64,000 nt of DNA from Martinezella dioscoreae (GCF_009176305.1 NZ_BLAJ01000001.1:496001-560000), one strand, 5' to 3'. Counted from the first letter of the stretch, positions 7,652 through 16,130 are shown. Translations and numbers: made by a program. The notes: generated from the letters alone by a model not told the origin.

Positions 7652-8761
7652 TCACAGGTTGAGACGCGAGCGCTGCCTGAGCAGCATCCACAGGAAGAAG
7701 GGACCGCCAACGCCAGCCGTCAGAATGCCGATCGGCAGCTCGGCCGGAGAAACGATGGTGCGGGCGACCACATCGGCAGCGACCAGCAACGAGCCGCCCA
7801 GCAGTGCCGAGGCCGGCAGCAGGAAACGATGGTCGGGGCCGATGACCATGCGCAGGATATGCGGGACGACGATGCCGACAAAGCCTATACCGCCGCTGAC
7901 GGCGACGGAGGCGCCGACCGCCGCAGCGACGCTGACGATGGCGATATTCTTCAGCCGCTGCACAGATATCCCCATGTGGAAAGCGGCCGCCTCGCCGAGC
8001 GTCAGCGCATTCAGCCCGCGCGCCATGAAGGGAAGGGGCAGAAGCGAAAGGACGATGATCGGGCCGGCACCTGCGACCTTGCTCCAGGTCGAGCCCGCCA
8101 GCGATCCCATGCTCCAGAAGGTCAGGTCGCGCAACTGCCGGTCGTCGGCCATGTAGATGAGGATTCCCGTTGCCGCCAGCGCCAGCGAACCGAGCGCGAT
8201 GCCGGCCAGCAGCATGGTCGCGATGGAGGTCTGCCCGTACCGGGTTGCGACTTTATAAAGCAATATCGTCGTTGCCAGACCGCTGATGAAGGCGGCGATG
8301 GGAAGAGCGAAGACGCCGAGGATATGCGCAACCGGGGCAAGCACGCCGCCGCCGAGGACGATCATGGCAACCGCACCGAGGCTGGAACCGGCAGATACGC
8401 CGATCAGGCCGGGATCGGCCAGCGGATTGCGGAAAAGGCCCTGCATGACAGCACCCGAAACCGCCAGCCCGCCGCCGATCAGGAAGCCGAGGACGGCGCG
8501 AGGCAGGCGGATCTCGAAAATGACGATGCGGTCGCGGATGCTAAGCGTGCTTTCCGTGCTGCCGGTCAGTATGCCCGTTACGATATCGATGACCGAAGCA
8601 TTCGATGCGCCTGTCGTGATCGAAAACAGAAAGGCGGCTGCCGAAATCACCAAGAGGCTGGCGACAACGAAGATTGCAAGCGTGCTGCGATCTCCCTCGC
8701 GTCGGCGTGCCGGGTTTTGCGACATCTGCTTCAGTCCGGCCATGGCATCGTTGAACGCCAC
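7652..8761 (-). CDS. hmuU: Haemin ABC transporter permease HmuU (FecCD family)
   Basis: 369 aa polytopic permease. After a charged cytoplasmic leader of about 26 residues, the sequence has about ten hydrophobic helices and the FecCD-type motifs RLPRAVLGFLIGGGLAVSG and GFVGIVVPHILRM. It forms the channel dimer that works with HmuV and receives haem from HmuT. It lies one base after hmuT and seven bases before hmuV, i.e. tight translational coupling. Confidence 0.93.
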   Translation of the reverse strand: MAFNDAMAGLKQMSQNPARRREGDRSTLAIFVVASLLVISAAAFLFSITTGASNASVIDIVTGILTGSTESTLSIRDRIVIFEIRLPRAVLGFLIGGGLAVSGAVMQGLFRNPLADPGLIGVSAGSSLGAVAMIVLGGGVLAPVAHILGVFALPIAAFISGLATTILLYKVATRYGQTSIATMLLAGIALGSLALAATGILIYMADDRQLRDLTFWSMGSLAGSTWSKVAGAGPIIVLSLLPLPFMARGLNALTLGEAAAFHMGISVQRLKNIAIVSVAAAVGASVAVSGGIGFVGIVVPHILRMVIGPDHRFLLPASALLGGSLLVAADVVARTIVSPAELPIGILTAGVGGPFFLWMLLRQRSRLNL

Positions 8762-8762
8762 G

Positions 8763-9710
8763 TCAGCCTCCGTAGATCGCCGCGTTCAGCTCGCGAATGG
8801 CGCTGGCCGTGCGTGGTCCGAAACCGAGGAGGTGCAGGCCGTCCATGCGCACGATCGCCTTGTGGCTCGCGGCCGGCGTCAGCGAAATGGCCGGCTGCTT
8901 CAGGAGGTCTTCGTTCGACATCGACAGCGGCCCTTCGCGATCCATGATCAGGATCACGTCCGGCTTGGCTTCGATGATGGCTTCATCCGTCACCGATTTG
9001 TAGCCGGAGAAGCCGCTGATCGCGTTGGTGGCGCCGGTAAGCTTGATGATGCCGTCGGCGGCCGTATTGGTGCCCGAGGCCATGATCTTGCCGTTCTGGT
9101 TGCTGAGCACGAAAAGGACGCGCTTACGCTCGGCCTCCGGGCGCTTGGCTGATTCATTGATGGCCGCATCGAGATCGGCGGCGACCTTGGCTTCCAGGGC
9201 CTTGGCCTTGTCCGGCACGCCAAGCAGCGCGCCGACGACTTCGATCTTCTTCAGGATGCCGTCGCGATCGTAGTGTTGCGGCACGGTCTCGAAAGGCAGG
9301 CTGGCATTGCGCAACACGGCCAGCGCTTCCGGCGGCCCGGAGCCTTCGACGGCAATGATGGCGGTCGGATTGACGGCCAGAATGCCTTCCGGCGACAGCG
9401 CGCGCATATAGCCGACATCGGGAAGCTTGGTCGCTTCCTTCGGATAAAGGCTGGTGGAATCGCGGGCGATGAGCCGCTTTTCCTCGCCGAGCGCATAGAC
9501 GATCTCTGTCACATCGCCGCCGATGGAGACGAGGCGCGAGGTATCCGGCATCTTGGCCGTTTCGGTGGCGTGCGCGTGGCGCACGAAACTGCCAAGGCCC
9601 GCGATCGGGTTGGCCGGCACGAGCGGCAGGGCCATTACCATCACGGTCAGAGCGACTTCCCACGGCCTGATGCGCTTCAAGTTCTTGAACATCGTCATGA
9701 CCATCCTCAT
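8763..9710 (-). CDS. hmuT: Haemin ABC transporter periplasmic binding protein HmuT
   Basis: Periplasmic haem-binding protein (315 aa from 9710). A basic N-terminus and hydrophobic run (VALTVMVMALPLVPA) act as export signal ahead of mature residues starting near ATETAKMPDTSRLVSIGG. The cluster A-type binding-protein fold shows TEIVYALGEEKRLIARDSTS and PDVGYMRALSPEGILAVNP. The ATG at 9710 overlaps the hmuS stop (ATGA). Another ATG at 9698 has a GAGG at better spacing and may be the real start. It sits second to last in the ordered set hmuP-S-T-U-V. Confidence 0.92.
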   Translation of the reverse strand: MRMVMTMFKNLKRIRPWEVALTVMVMALPLVPANPIAGLGSFVRHAHATETAKMPDTSRLVSIGGDVTEIVYALGEEKRLIARDSTSLYPKEATKLPDVGYMRALSPEGILAVNPTAIIAVEGSGPPEALAVLRNASLPFETVPQHYDRDGILKKIEVVGALLGVPDKAKALEAKVAADLDAAINESAKRPEAERKRVLFVLSNQNGKIMASGTNTAADGIIKLTGATNAISGFSGYKSVTDEAIIEAKPDVILIMDREGPLSMSNEDLLKQPAISLTPAASHKAIVRMDGLHLLGFGPRTASAIRELNAAIYGG

Positions 9711-10762
9711 GCGGCAACGTTGGTACCGGCCCTTGTCAGGCTTTCGATGATGGCGCGCCAATCGGGGCGCTCATCGAAGCCTTCTTTTCGCTTGCCGAAG
9801 AACTGGATAATCATCTCGCCTTGGGCGTTGTAGGCTTCGAGCGAGGTGACATGGCCGTCCTTGGTCGGCTTGCGCACGACCCATGCCTCGGCGATGTGAT
9901 CCAGCCGCAGGTGCAGATGGAAGGTCGGGTCCATGACATTGATCCAAGGACCCATGGCCTGCACGTTGTAGATCGGGCCGGAGTGGATCTGCACCGTTCC
10001 TTCATTGGCGACGAAGCACATGATCGGGAGGCCCTCGCGCACGCAGGCATGCATCATTTCCGCGACGGCACCCGCATCCAGCTTCCACGCATAATCGTCG
10101 CCGACGGTGCGGATCGCATCCTGGCGGCCGATTTTCAGCTTCTTCAGCATGCCGAAGAATTCGTGCGTATCGGTCATGCGGCTCCAATGGTCGCGCAGCT
10201 CGTCGCGGCTGACGTCGCCATCGGTTGCGCCATTGTCATAGCCGGAACGGTCTTCGATAAATTCCTGTGACTGGTCTTCGATGCGCAGCTCGGCGACCAT
10301 GGCGTGATAGGCCTCGACATTCGATTCTGGGCGCAGATGCACCTTGTGGACGGCATCGCCGGCCTTGTCGAAGAACTGCAGGCTGAGCCTCTTCTGATCG
10401 CCATCGGTCTTAGTGACGGCAAAGCCATGAACCCAGCGCTTCGGAAAGATGCGCAGGTCGATATTCTCGCCAAGCACGATCGCCGCCTGCGCGCCGAATT
10501 TCATGTTCTCATAGACGCCGATTTTCTCATGCACGGCGCTTTCGTTGCGCGACAGCGCCATGATTTCGCCGAGCGAGGCGATCCGCTCCAGGAAGCGATC
10601 GACGCTGGCATCGATGCGGATGGCCGAAATGCCGACCTCGGCGGCCACGAGCGCCGCTTCGGAAATCTCGAGGCGGGCAGCGATGTCGCGCTCGCGCATC
10701 TTCGGGTTCTCGGCGCGGAAAGCGCGAATTTCGGCAGGGGTCGGGCGAGTCGTCTTATTCAT
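9707..10762 (-). CDS. hmuS: Haemin-degrading/trafficking factor HmuS
   Basis: 351 aa cytoplasmic haem-binding protein of the HemS/HmuS/ChuS family, which receives imported haem and releases or traffics it for iron recovery. The two-repeat structure is visible: N-terminal half with IRAFRAENPKMRERDIAARL and a matching C-terminal half beginning near RDHWSRMTDTHEFFGMLKKL. GTVQIHSGPIYNVQAMGPW resembles the conserved haem-pocket segment. It overlaps hmuT by four bases and follows hmuP by nine. Confidence 0.93.
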   Translation of the reverse strand: MNKTTRPTPAEIRAFRAENPKMRERDIAARLEISEAALVAAEVGISAIRIDASVDRFLERIASLGEIMALSRNESAVHEKIGVYENMKFGAQAAIVLGENIDLRIFPKRWVHGFAVTKTDGDQKRLSLQFFDKAGDAVHKVHLRPESNVEAYHAMVAELRIEDQSQEFIEDRSGYDNGATDGDVSRDELRDHWSRMTDTHEFFGMLKKLKIGRQDAIRTVGDDYAWKLDAGAVAEMMHACVREGLPIMCFVANEGTVQIHSGPIYNVQAMGPWINVMDPTFHLHLRLDHIAEAWVVRKPTKDGHVTSLEAYNAQGEMIIQFFGKRKEGFDERPDWRAIIESLTRAGTNVAA

Positions 10763-10771
10763 CTGTCATGC

Positions 10772-10972
10772 CTATTTGTTGAGTATCAGCTTGCCTTGGC
10801 GCGTAATCTTCATGCGGTAGATGACGCCCTCGTGCTTGATCATGATTTCGGTCTGGCCCCGGAAAATATCCGTGCTCTCGACAATTCTTACCTGCGGTGC
10901 GGCCGTGCACTGCACCGGCGGCGTAGGGGTCTTCTCAGCAATCATCCTGTTTAGTTTTGCCTGAAAATTCAT
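10772..10972 (-). CDS. hmuP: Haemin uptake protein HmuP/HemP
   Basis: 66 aa protein ending in the conserved HemP signature FRGQTEIMIKHEGVIYRMKI then TRQGKLILNK. In rhizobia HmuP acts in activating haem uptake genes (for example the outer-membrane receptor); a DNA-binding role has been proposed. First gene of the hmuPSTUV operon, transcribed leftward away from the orf-tonB unit. The shared upstream region contains an IRO-box-like element (11007-11021). No hmuR receptor is in this window. Confidence 0.9.
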   Translation of the reverse strand: MNFQAKLNRMIAEKTPTPPVQCTAAPQVRIVESTDIFRGQTEIMIKHEGVIYRMKITRQGKLILNK

Positions 10973-11005
10973 CGGGGGCCGAACCGTCGTGCGGCCAAAT
11001 TTATC

Positions 11006-11033
11006 TTGACTCTCATACTCATGGTTTCATAAA
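11006..11033 (+). promoter_or_regulatory. Rightward promoter with overlapping IRO-box-like operator (iron control)
   Basis: TTGACT (11006-11011), 17 bases and ATAAAG (11029-11034) form a sigma-70-like promoter for orf-tonB. TGA-N9-TCA at 11007-11021 fits the RirA IRO-box consensus and overlaps the -35. Binding there would block tonB transcription when iron is plentiful and could also affect leftward hmuP. RirA control is inferred from the consensus only. Confidence 0.55.
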
Positions 11034-11137
11034 GACGCAATAGGAGACTGCTAAAGTCAAGTTTAAAAATTTCGATGCTACACGCTAGGGCCGTTGGCCG
11101 AGCGGACACGCGTCAAACATATTCAGGAGAGATGTCG

Positions 11138-11593
11138 ATGCCGACGAAAACCATCTTGGCGCTCGCTGCTGCGAGTGTGTTCGCCGCGGCATCTTCCGCT
11201 CCTGCTTTCGCCCAGGATGCGACAGCGGCGGCGCCTGCTCCAACGGCGTCTCATAAGCTTGATGTCGAGTTGAATGCGCTGGCTCCCTCGCAGAAGGGAT
11301 GCATGATGACCTTTGTTGCCGAAAACGACATGGCAACCCCGATCAACAAGATCTCCTTCGAACTGGCTTTCTTCAACGACAAAAATGCCGTCGACCGGGT
11401 TACCGTGCTTGATTTCCGCGACCTGCCGCTCGGCAAGAAGCGAGTGCGGCAATTCGACATGCCGGGCGTCAAGTGCGAAACGGTCTCCCGCATCATCATC
11501 AATGACACGCCGGTCTGTGATGGTCCGGCGGCCGGCGAATGCAAGGCCGCTCTAATCACGCGCTCGCAGACATCTGTTCCTTTCGAAGGCTGA
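11138..11593 (+). CDS. Exported protein of unknown function preceding tonB
   Basis: 151 aa protein with a clear signal peptide (MPTKTILALAAASVFAAASS, cleavage after AFA). The mature part has an Ala/Pro linker and then a beta-rich domain with four cysteines (in KGCMMTF, GVKCETV, VCDGPA and ECKAAL) that could form disulfides in the periplasm. Of two close ATGs, 11138 has the better spacing from AGGAG (8 bases). It ends four bases before tonB, so it belongs to the TonB transcription unit and probably works in iron uptake. No named family is recognised with certainty. Confidence 0.85.
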   Translation: MPTKTILALAAASVFAAASSAPAFAQDATAAAPAPTASHKLDVELNALAPSQKGCMMTFVAENDMATPINKISFELAFFNDKNAVDRVTVLDFRDLPLGKKRVRQFDMPGVKCETVSRIIINDTPVCDGPAAGECKAALITRSQTSVPFEG

Positions 11594-11597
11594 AGCC

Positions 11598-12848
11598 ATG
11601 ACGATGCGCTCGGCGAAAGTTTCCATCGCACGCCGCGCGGATGGCGGCATGAATGACAACTATCCGAGCGTGCTGCCCGGCCATGAATTGGCGGGCCTCG
11701 AGGGCGTGCCGCGACAGCCGGCTGCCGAAGCCGTGGCGCATTACAGCCGTTTCACGCAGATCAGTTCCTATCCGGAGCATCCGAGCGAGGCTGCCCCGGT
11801 TGAGATGGCGGAGCATCTGCCGATCGACGCGCTGCCTGAGAGGGCGCGAGAAACAGTTGCCGGGCGCAAGACGTCGCTGGTCTTCTCCGGTGTGGGATCC
11901 TGCCTGTTTCATGCCGTTATCGTTGTCGTGCTGCTTTTTACCTTCGTCGCCACGCCCGAGGACGCGCAGGAAGAGGCGGGCGATACCGTCAGCGTCATCA
12001 TGATCGGCAATTCCGATGCCGATCAGATGGCTACGGGCGAGGAAAACCCGCAGACGGAGCCGGAGCAAGTGACCGCCGAGGCCGTGCAGCCGCAGATGGT
12101 GCAGCCGACTGAAATGGCGCCGGAACAGACGCAGCCGCTGCAGCCTGACGTCGTCCAGCCGCAGACAGAGGAAACGCAACAGGTGCAAACAGCCGAGCCC
12201 GTTGAACCCGTGGAGCAGACCCAGCCAATGGCAGTCGCACCCGAGCAGCCGCAGATTTTGGCGACGCAGGTACCGGCCGAGACGACGGTCATCCAGCCCG
12301 TCGAACCGGTGCAGCCTGTTGATAGCCAGGTTGCCGAAGTTCAGCCGACAGAGCCTCCGCCGGAGGTTGTGACGCCGGTGGAGAAGCCGAAGCCAGTTGA
12401 ACGAGCAAAGGAAGTGAAGAAGCCTGCCGCAAAGGTCGCGAAGGTGAAGTCGGGATCGCGCGGCGAGAGCGAGCAGGATTCCAAGCGCGGGTCTGTCGAT
12501 GGTACCGAGGCAGCGCAGTCCGATACCAATTCACAGGTAAATGCTCGTCGGACCGGTGCGGGTAGTGCAGCTGTTGCCAATTATCCTGGTAAGGTGCAAT
12601 CGCGCATCCGGCGAGCTGTGCGCCTCTCATCCAAGTACGAGCCCGGCATTACTGTGCGTATCCGCCTCACGATTGGTTCGAGCGGTGATCTGACCTCCCT
12701 GTCAATCGCGCGGAGCTCGGGCTTCCCGGAGTTGGACGAAGCAGTTACCAGCGGTATCCGCCGGGCGGCACCGTTCCCGCCGTTGCCTTCGGAATGGGGC
12801 AAGCCGAGTTGGTCTTTCACGCAAGAAGTGCAAGTGACGGGACGATAG
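11598..12848 (+). CDS. tonB: TonB energy-transducing protein (long rhizobial type)
   Basis: 416 aa, much longer than the about 240 aa of E. coli TonB. A cytoplasmic N-terminal extension of about 85 residues precedes the single anchor helix (about 93-116, LFHAVIVVVLLFTFVATP). A long periplasmic Pro/Gln/Glu/Val spacer (about 135-280) follows, and then the TonB C-terminal domain (about 325-416: YPGKVQSRIRRAVRL, VRIRLTIGSSGDLTSLSI). It links ExbB/ExbD, not in this window, to haem and siderophore receptors. The extended N-terminus is known for rhizobial TonB. It is divergent from hmuPSTUV. Confidence 0.9.
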   Translation: MTMRSAKVSIARRADGGMNDNYPSVLPGHELAGLEGVPRQPAAEAVAHYSRFTQISSYPEHPSEAAPVEMAEHLPIDALPERARETVAGRKTSLVFSGVGSCLFHAVIVVVLLFTFVATPEDAQEEAGDTVSVIMIGNSDADQMATGEENPQTEPEQVTAEAVQPQMVQPTEMAPEQTQPLQPDVVQPQTEETQQVQTAEPVEPVEQTQPMAVAPEQPQILATQVPAETTVIQPVEPVQPVDSQVAEVQPTEPPPEVVTPVEKPKPVERAKEVKKPAAKVAKVKSGSRGESEQDSKRGSVDGTEAAQSDTNSQVNARRTGAGSAAVANYPGKVQSRIRRAVRLSSKYEPGITVRIRLTIGSSGDLTSLSIARSSGFPELDEAVTSGIRRAAPFPPLPSEWGKPSWSFTQEVQVTGR

Positions 12849-13046
12849 GTCCTGGGCCTGTCGGTTAGGTGTAACCAGATGCCGTTTACCGGTTCTGGAA
12901 GGGGCAAATCCCGAACATCCGCCAAGTGCCTTAAAATATGATAAAAATCATCAACTTTATACTTTACTACAAAACTCATGTTTACTAAGGTCGCCTCACG
13001 CTTGGTGGAATCAAGCGTGGACGAGCAACCAGCAAACGGGTGATGT

Positions 13047-13445
13047 ATGGCGCGTAAGGGGAAGAGGGATTCTGGCCGTGAGAGCCGTGAGACGCAGACA
13101 ACGGCGCAGGTTTCCGGGAAATCCACTCTCGATGGGCGCAGCTTCCTCTATGTGGGCGGCCGTGATTGCCAGGTGGCGCATCTTCGCCAGATCGCCAGCA
13201 ATTTCGGTGCCGAACTGATCCACCATGATGGCGGCCTGCGCGAGGCGGTCTCGCGTATCGATACCGTGCTGCCGTCGGTCGACTGTGTGTTCTGCCCGAT
13301 CGATTGCATCAGCCATGATGCCTGCCTGCGGGTGAAGACGGGCTGTAAGAAGTTTGGCAAGGCCTTCATTCCCTTGCGCAACGGTAGCAAATCCAGCCTC
13401 GAGCGGGCGTTGCAGACCATGAAAGAACGAGACGCATCAAGATGA
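13047..13445 (+). CDS. DUF2325 domain protein
   Basis: 132 aa. A basic, probably disordered leader of about 28 residues is followed by a compact Rossmann-like domain beginning RSFLYVGGRDCQVAHLRQIA and carrying a cysteine cluster (C77 in VDCVFCPIDCISHDACL and C101). This is the DUF2325 pattern; the molecular function is unknown. Its stop overlaps the start of the next gene (ATGA), and hmuQ follows within 300 bases, so it belongs with the haem-iron cluster. The cysteines could bind metal or haem, which is inference. Confidence 0.8.
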   Translation: MARKGKRDSGRESRETQTTAQVSGKSTLDGRSFLYVGGRDCQVAHLRQIASNFGAELIHHDGGLREAVSRIDTVLPSVDCVFCPIDCISHDACLRVKTGCKKFGKAFIPLRNGSKSSLERALQTMKERDASR

Positions 13446-13720
13446 TCGATAACGGCCCTGACGGGTTTATGCTCATCGGCCTGCATAAGCTGGCCGCACA
13501 GAACGGCGATGGGTTGGTGCCCGAACTTTATGAATTGCTGATGCGTCGCAGCGAGGAACAACGGCGCGCCGCCAATGTCGCGACATTTCCGGCCTGGAGG
13601 ACGCGGCAGCCGGGAGACGTGCCGGAGCAGCCGCTCGATGAAGCAAGCCGCAATGGCGCAAATGTCGTTGCCTTTGCGCCTGCCGTAGATAAGACTGTTG
13701 CCCATCGCAAGAAGGTCTGA
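13442..13720 (+). CDS. Small conserved hypothetical protein, co-translated with DUF2325
   Basis: 92 aa soluble protein without recognisable domain. The N-terminal half is helical (DGFMLIGLHKLAAQNGDGLV) and the C-terminal half looks disordered and charged. The ATG overlaps the TGA of the DUF2325 gene, which implies translational coupling and argues that it is real. It sits 18 bases before hmuQ. A function in haem/iron handling is suggested only by context. Confidence 0.65.
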   Translation: MIDNGPDGFMLIGLHKLAAQNGDGLVPELYELLMRRSEEQRRAANVATFPAWRTRQPGDVPEQPLDEASRNGANVVAFAPAVDKTVAHRKKV

Positions 13721-13738
13721 TCGTCGAACGAGGTTGCC

Positions 13739-14053
13739 ATGTACATCGCCATGAACCGCTTCAAGGTCGTCATCGGTTTGGAGGGCGAATTCGAAGAGGT
13801 CTGGAGAGGCCGCGATTCTCGCCTATCGGAAGTGCCTGGTTTTCTCGAGTTCCGTCTCCTGCGCGGGAAATCGAGCTTGGAGGAGGGCTATACGCTATTT
13901 TCCTCGCACACGACCTGGCACAGCGAAGAAGCTTTCATCAACTGGACGAAATCCGAGCATTTTCGCATGGCGCACCGCAATGCGGCCGATAACAAGCGCC
14001 TCTATTGGGGGCCGCCGCAATTCGAAGGCTTCGCTGTCGTTCCGGGGATTTGA
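13739..14053 (+). CDS. hmuQ: HmuQ-type haem-degrading monooxygenase (IsdG-like)
   Basis: 104 aa ABM-fold protein. The N-terminal MYIAMNRFKVV, the central TTWHSEEAFINWTKSE and MAHR segments contain Asn, Trp and His at the positions of the IsdG/IsdI catalytic triad (N6, a Trp in the central helix, His in AHR). Such enzymes open the haem ring and release iron. Bradyrhizobium HmuQ/HmuD are the rhizobial examples (family knowledge). It closes the orf-tonB-DUF2325-orf series, supplying a cytoplasmic fate for haem delivered by HmuTUV and HmuS. Confidence 0.83.
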   Translation: MYIAMNRFKVVIGLEGEFEEVWRGRDSRLSEVPGFLEFRLLRGKSSLEEGYTLFSSHTTWHSEEAFINWTKSEHFRMAHRNAADNKRLYWGPPQFEGFAVVPGI

Positions 14054-14087
14054 GACAGCGTCACCTACCTCGGTAAAATAGCTTCTT

Positions 14088-14465
14088 TCAGGCCTTGGTC
14101 GCACCGGTTCTGAAGAAAGCGCCGAGCGCTATCGCCGCCCAGCCGGCGATCATGCCCATTCCGCCCGTCGGAGCGGCCATCGGAAACAGCGAGCTGCCGC
14201 CGAAATGCCTGTTGATGAGATCACCGGCGAAGATCAGTGTCCCCAATCCTAGCAAGACAGCCGCAATCGGTGCGGTGCGGATGCGGTCATAGCCGGCATA
14301 AAGCGCCAGGAGGGCAGGGGCGTGGGCAAGGCTCATGGTGGAGGCCGCGCCGAGGAAATGCGTGTCGCCGCCATGAGTCGCTGCTGCGGCCAGCGCCACA
14401 CCGCCGCCCCCGAGGATGCCGGCGATAAACAGGGTAGCCGGACGGATTATGGCGCCGATGCTCAT
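14088..14465 (-). CDS. DUF423 family small membrane protein
   Basis: 125 aa with four hydrophobic segments (LFIAGILGGGGVALAAAATH, PALLALYAGYDRI, APIAAVLLGLGTLIFAGDLI, IAGWAAIALGAFF) and the DUF423 motif G-D-x-I-N-R near GDLINRHFGG. The function is unknown (E. coli YgdD family). The ATG at 14465 is chosen because the upstream extension runs into the haemoglobin gene in another frame. It is co-directional with and eight bases after the truncated haemoglobin gene. Confidence 0.85.
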   Translation of the reverse strand: MSIGAIIRPATLFIAGILGGGGVALAAAATHGGDTHFLGAASTMSLAHAPALLALYAGYDRIRTAPIAAVLLGLGTLIFAGDLINRHFGGSSLFPMAAPTGGMGMIAGWAAIALGAFFRTGATKA

Positions 14466-14472
14466 GTTTTCC

Positions 14473-14862
14473 TCATTGCCTGTTCTGCATGTGAAAAGCC
14501 AGGCGCTCGATCGGCTCCCAGATGATCGCCCGCAGCTTTTCATTCTCGATGGCTTCATCCATGGCTCGGCGGAAGCATAGCAGCCATTCATCGCGCTCTT
14601 TCGGGCCGATGGCGGCAACGAAGTGGCGACTGCGCAGGCGAGGATGCCCGCGCTTCTCGATATAGAGCTGCGGCCCGCCGAGATAGCCGGTCAGATATTC
14701 GTAGAATTTCTCTTGCGAGCCTTCGAGGCTCGGCGGATGCACGGCACGGCAATTGGCGGCCTCCGGCAGCGTATCCATCAGTTCGTAAAAGCGCGCCGCC
14801 AGCGCCCGCACGGTTCGGCCGCCGCCGATCGCTTCGTAAAGTGTGATCGTTTCTTCGCTCAA
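14473..14862 (-). CDS. Group II truncated haemoglobin
   Basis: 129 aa 2-on-2 globin. LYEAIGGGRTVRALAARFYELM is the conserved N-terminal GG motif region. Proximal histidine candidates lie in HPRLRSRHFVAAIGPKERDEWLLCF. The Trp in DEWL is typical of group II (TrHbO). Proteins of this group bind O2/NO and are linked to detoxification. It is the first gene of a two-gene unit with the DUF423 protein. Closeness to the haem cluster may be fortuitous. Confidence 0.88.
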   Translation of the reverse strand: MSEETITLYEAIGGGRTVRALAARFYELMDTLPEAANCRAVHPPSLEGSQEKFYEYLTGYLGGPQLYIEKRGHPRLRSRHFVAAIGPKERDEWLLCFRRAMDEAIENEKLRAIIWEPIERLAFHMQNRQ

Positions 14863-14951
14863 GCCCAGGCCTCTGTTTGCGATGTCCTAGATGGCAACTC
14901 AGAGACGCTGCCGCAACTGTGGAAGCGGTCGGTGCGGCGTTTCGGCGCTGG

Positions 14952-16022
14952 TTATTTTACTGTTGTCAGCTGGAACGCGTCGCTTTCGCCGGGAATGAGT
15001 TCGAGAGGCCACACCGTCTGGCGTGCCTTCCCGGAGTATTCCTGACTATAGGCGGGCATACTGGAAAGCAGGATTTCCGCCAGCTCGACGCCAAGATCAT
15101 GCACCGAGGTGCGAAAGCAAGTTAGCGCCGGCTGCAGGAATTTGGCGCGCGGCGCCTCGCGGAAGCTGACGACGGCGATGTCGCGGCCCGGAACGATGCC
15201 GGCTTCCATGAGGCGACGATAGAGGCCGATCGCCATCAATTCGTAGATCAGGATCACTGCGGTCGGCCTGTCATGCAGCTTCAGCAGTTCGTCGCCAACC
15301 TGGTAACCACCCTGTTCGCTCGATTTGGCGCGAAGGACCAGCGCAGGATCATAAGCGATGCCGTGCCGCTCCAGCGCCCGGCGATAGCCTTCCACGAAGA
15401 TGAAGCCGAGATTGATCTCGCTTGCCGGCGCGCTGATGGCGATGCGACGATGTCCGTGTGCGACGAGCCGGTCGACGGCGGCATTGGCGACGCCGTCGAA
15501 ATCGAGGTCGGCCCAGGCATGCTGCGCGCCGGAAAGACTGCGGCCAAGCGCTGCAAACGGGATCTTTGCCTTGGCGAGCAGATCGAAGCGCTTGTCGACA
15601 CGCTGCGTCTCCGAAATGATCATCGCATCGGCAATACGCCGCGCTACCATGCGCTTCAGATATTCATAAGGGTCTTCGTCATGCGGGCAGGGGAGCATGA
15701 TCAAATCGAGATTGTGTCGCGAGAAGACGCTCTGCAGCCCGCCCGTCACGGTCAGAAAGAAATTGTCGCTGTTCTCGACCGTTTCCCGGCTGGACTGGAT
15801 CATCAGGCCGATGACATTTGTTGTGCCCTGTCGCAGGCTTCGTCCCGATTGATTGGCGACATAACCCAGTTGCTCAGCGGCGGCGAGAACGCGCTTGCGG
15901 GTTTCCTCGTTGACATCAGGCTTGCCGTTCAACGCGCGTGATACTGTGCCGATCGAGATATCGAGATGCTCGGCAAGCTGACGAATTCCCTTCATCGGCC
16001 GCGGTTTTCCTCCATGCGCCAT
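14952..16022 (-). CDS. LacI-family transcriptional regulator of the adjacent sugar operon
   Basis: 356 aa. HTH at 10-35 (MKGIRQLAEHLDISIGTVSR, then ALNGKPDV) and hinge helix ANQSGRSLRQG, then the periplasmic-binding-type effector domain. It is divergent from the rightward operon that starts at 16131, and a perfect 14-bp palindrome sits between them. The start at 16022 has GAGGAGG ten bases upstream; an internal ATG at 15995 is the alternative. It probably represses the ABC operon until a sugar or polyol binds; the ligand is unknown. Confidence 0.9.
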   Translation of the reverse strand: MAHGGKPRPMKGIRQLAEHLDISIGTVSRALNGKPDVNEETRKRVLAAAEQLGYVANQSGRSLRQGTTNVIGLMIQSSRETVENSDNFFLTVTGGLQSVFSRHNLDLIMLPCPHDEDPYEYLKRMVARRIADAMIISETQRVDKRFDLLAKAKIPFAALGRSLSGAQHAWADLDFDGVANAAVDRLVAHGHRRIAISAPASEINLGFIFVEGYRRALERHGIAYDPALVLRAKSSEQGGYQVGDELLKLHDRPTAVILIYELMAIGLYRRLMEAGIVPGRDIAVVSFREAPRAKFLQPALTCFRTSVHDLGVELAEILLSSMPAYSQEYSGKARQTVWPLELIPGESDAFQLTTVK

Positions 16023-16041
16023 TTTCCATAGTCCTCCTCTA

Positions 16042-16085
16042 TTGACACAGGAAAATCTTTTCGCATAGTATCGTAAACGTTTACG
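16042..16085 (+). promoter_or_regulatory. Promoter of the sugar ABC operon with LacI-type operator
   Basis: TTGACA (16042-16047), 17-base spacer, ATAGTA (16065-16070). Immediately downstream the perfect palindrome CGTAAACGTTTACG (16072-16085) covers the expected start site. The central CG and A/T arms are the usual form of LacI-family operators, and the divergent lacI-type gene is adjacent. Confidence 0.78.
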
Positions 16086-16130
16086 GAGCGCGTGTCATGA
16101 GGGGTAATGCACGGCCCGCAGGAGGAAATC

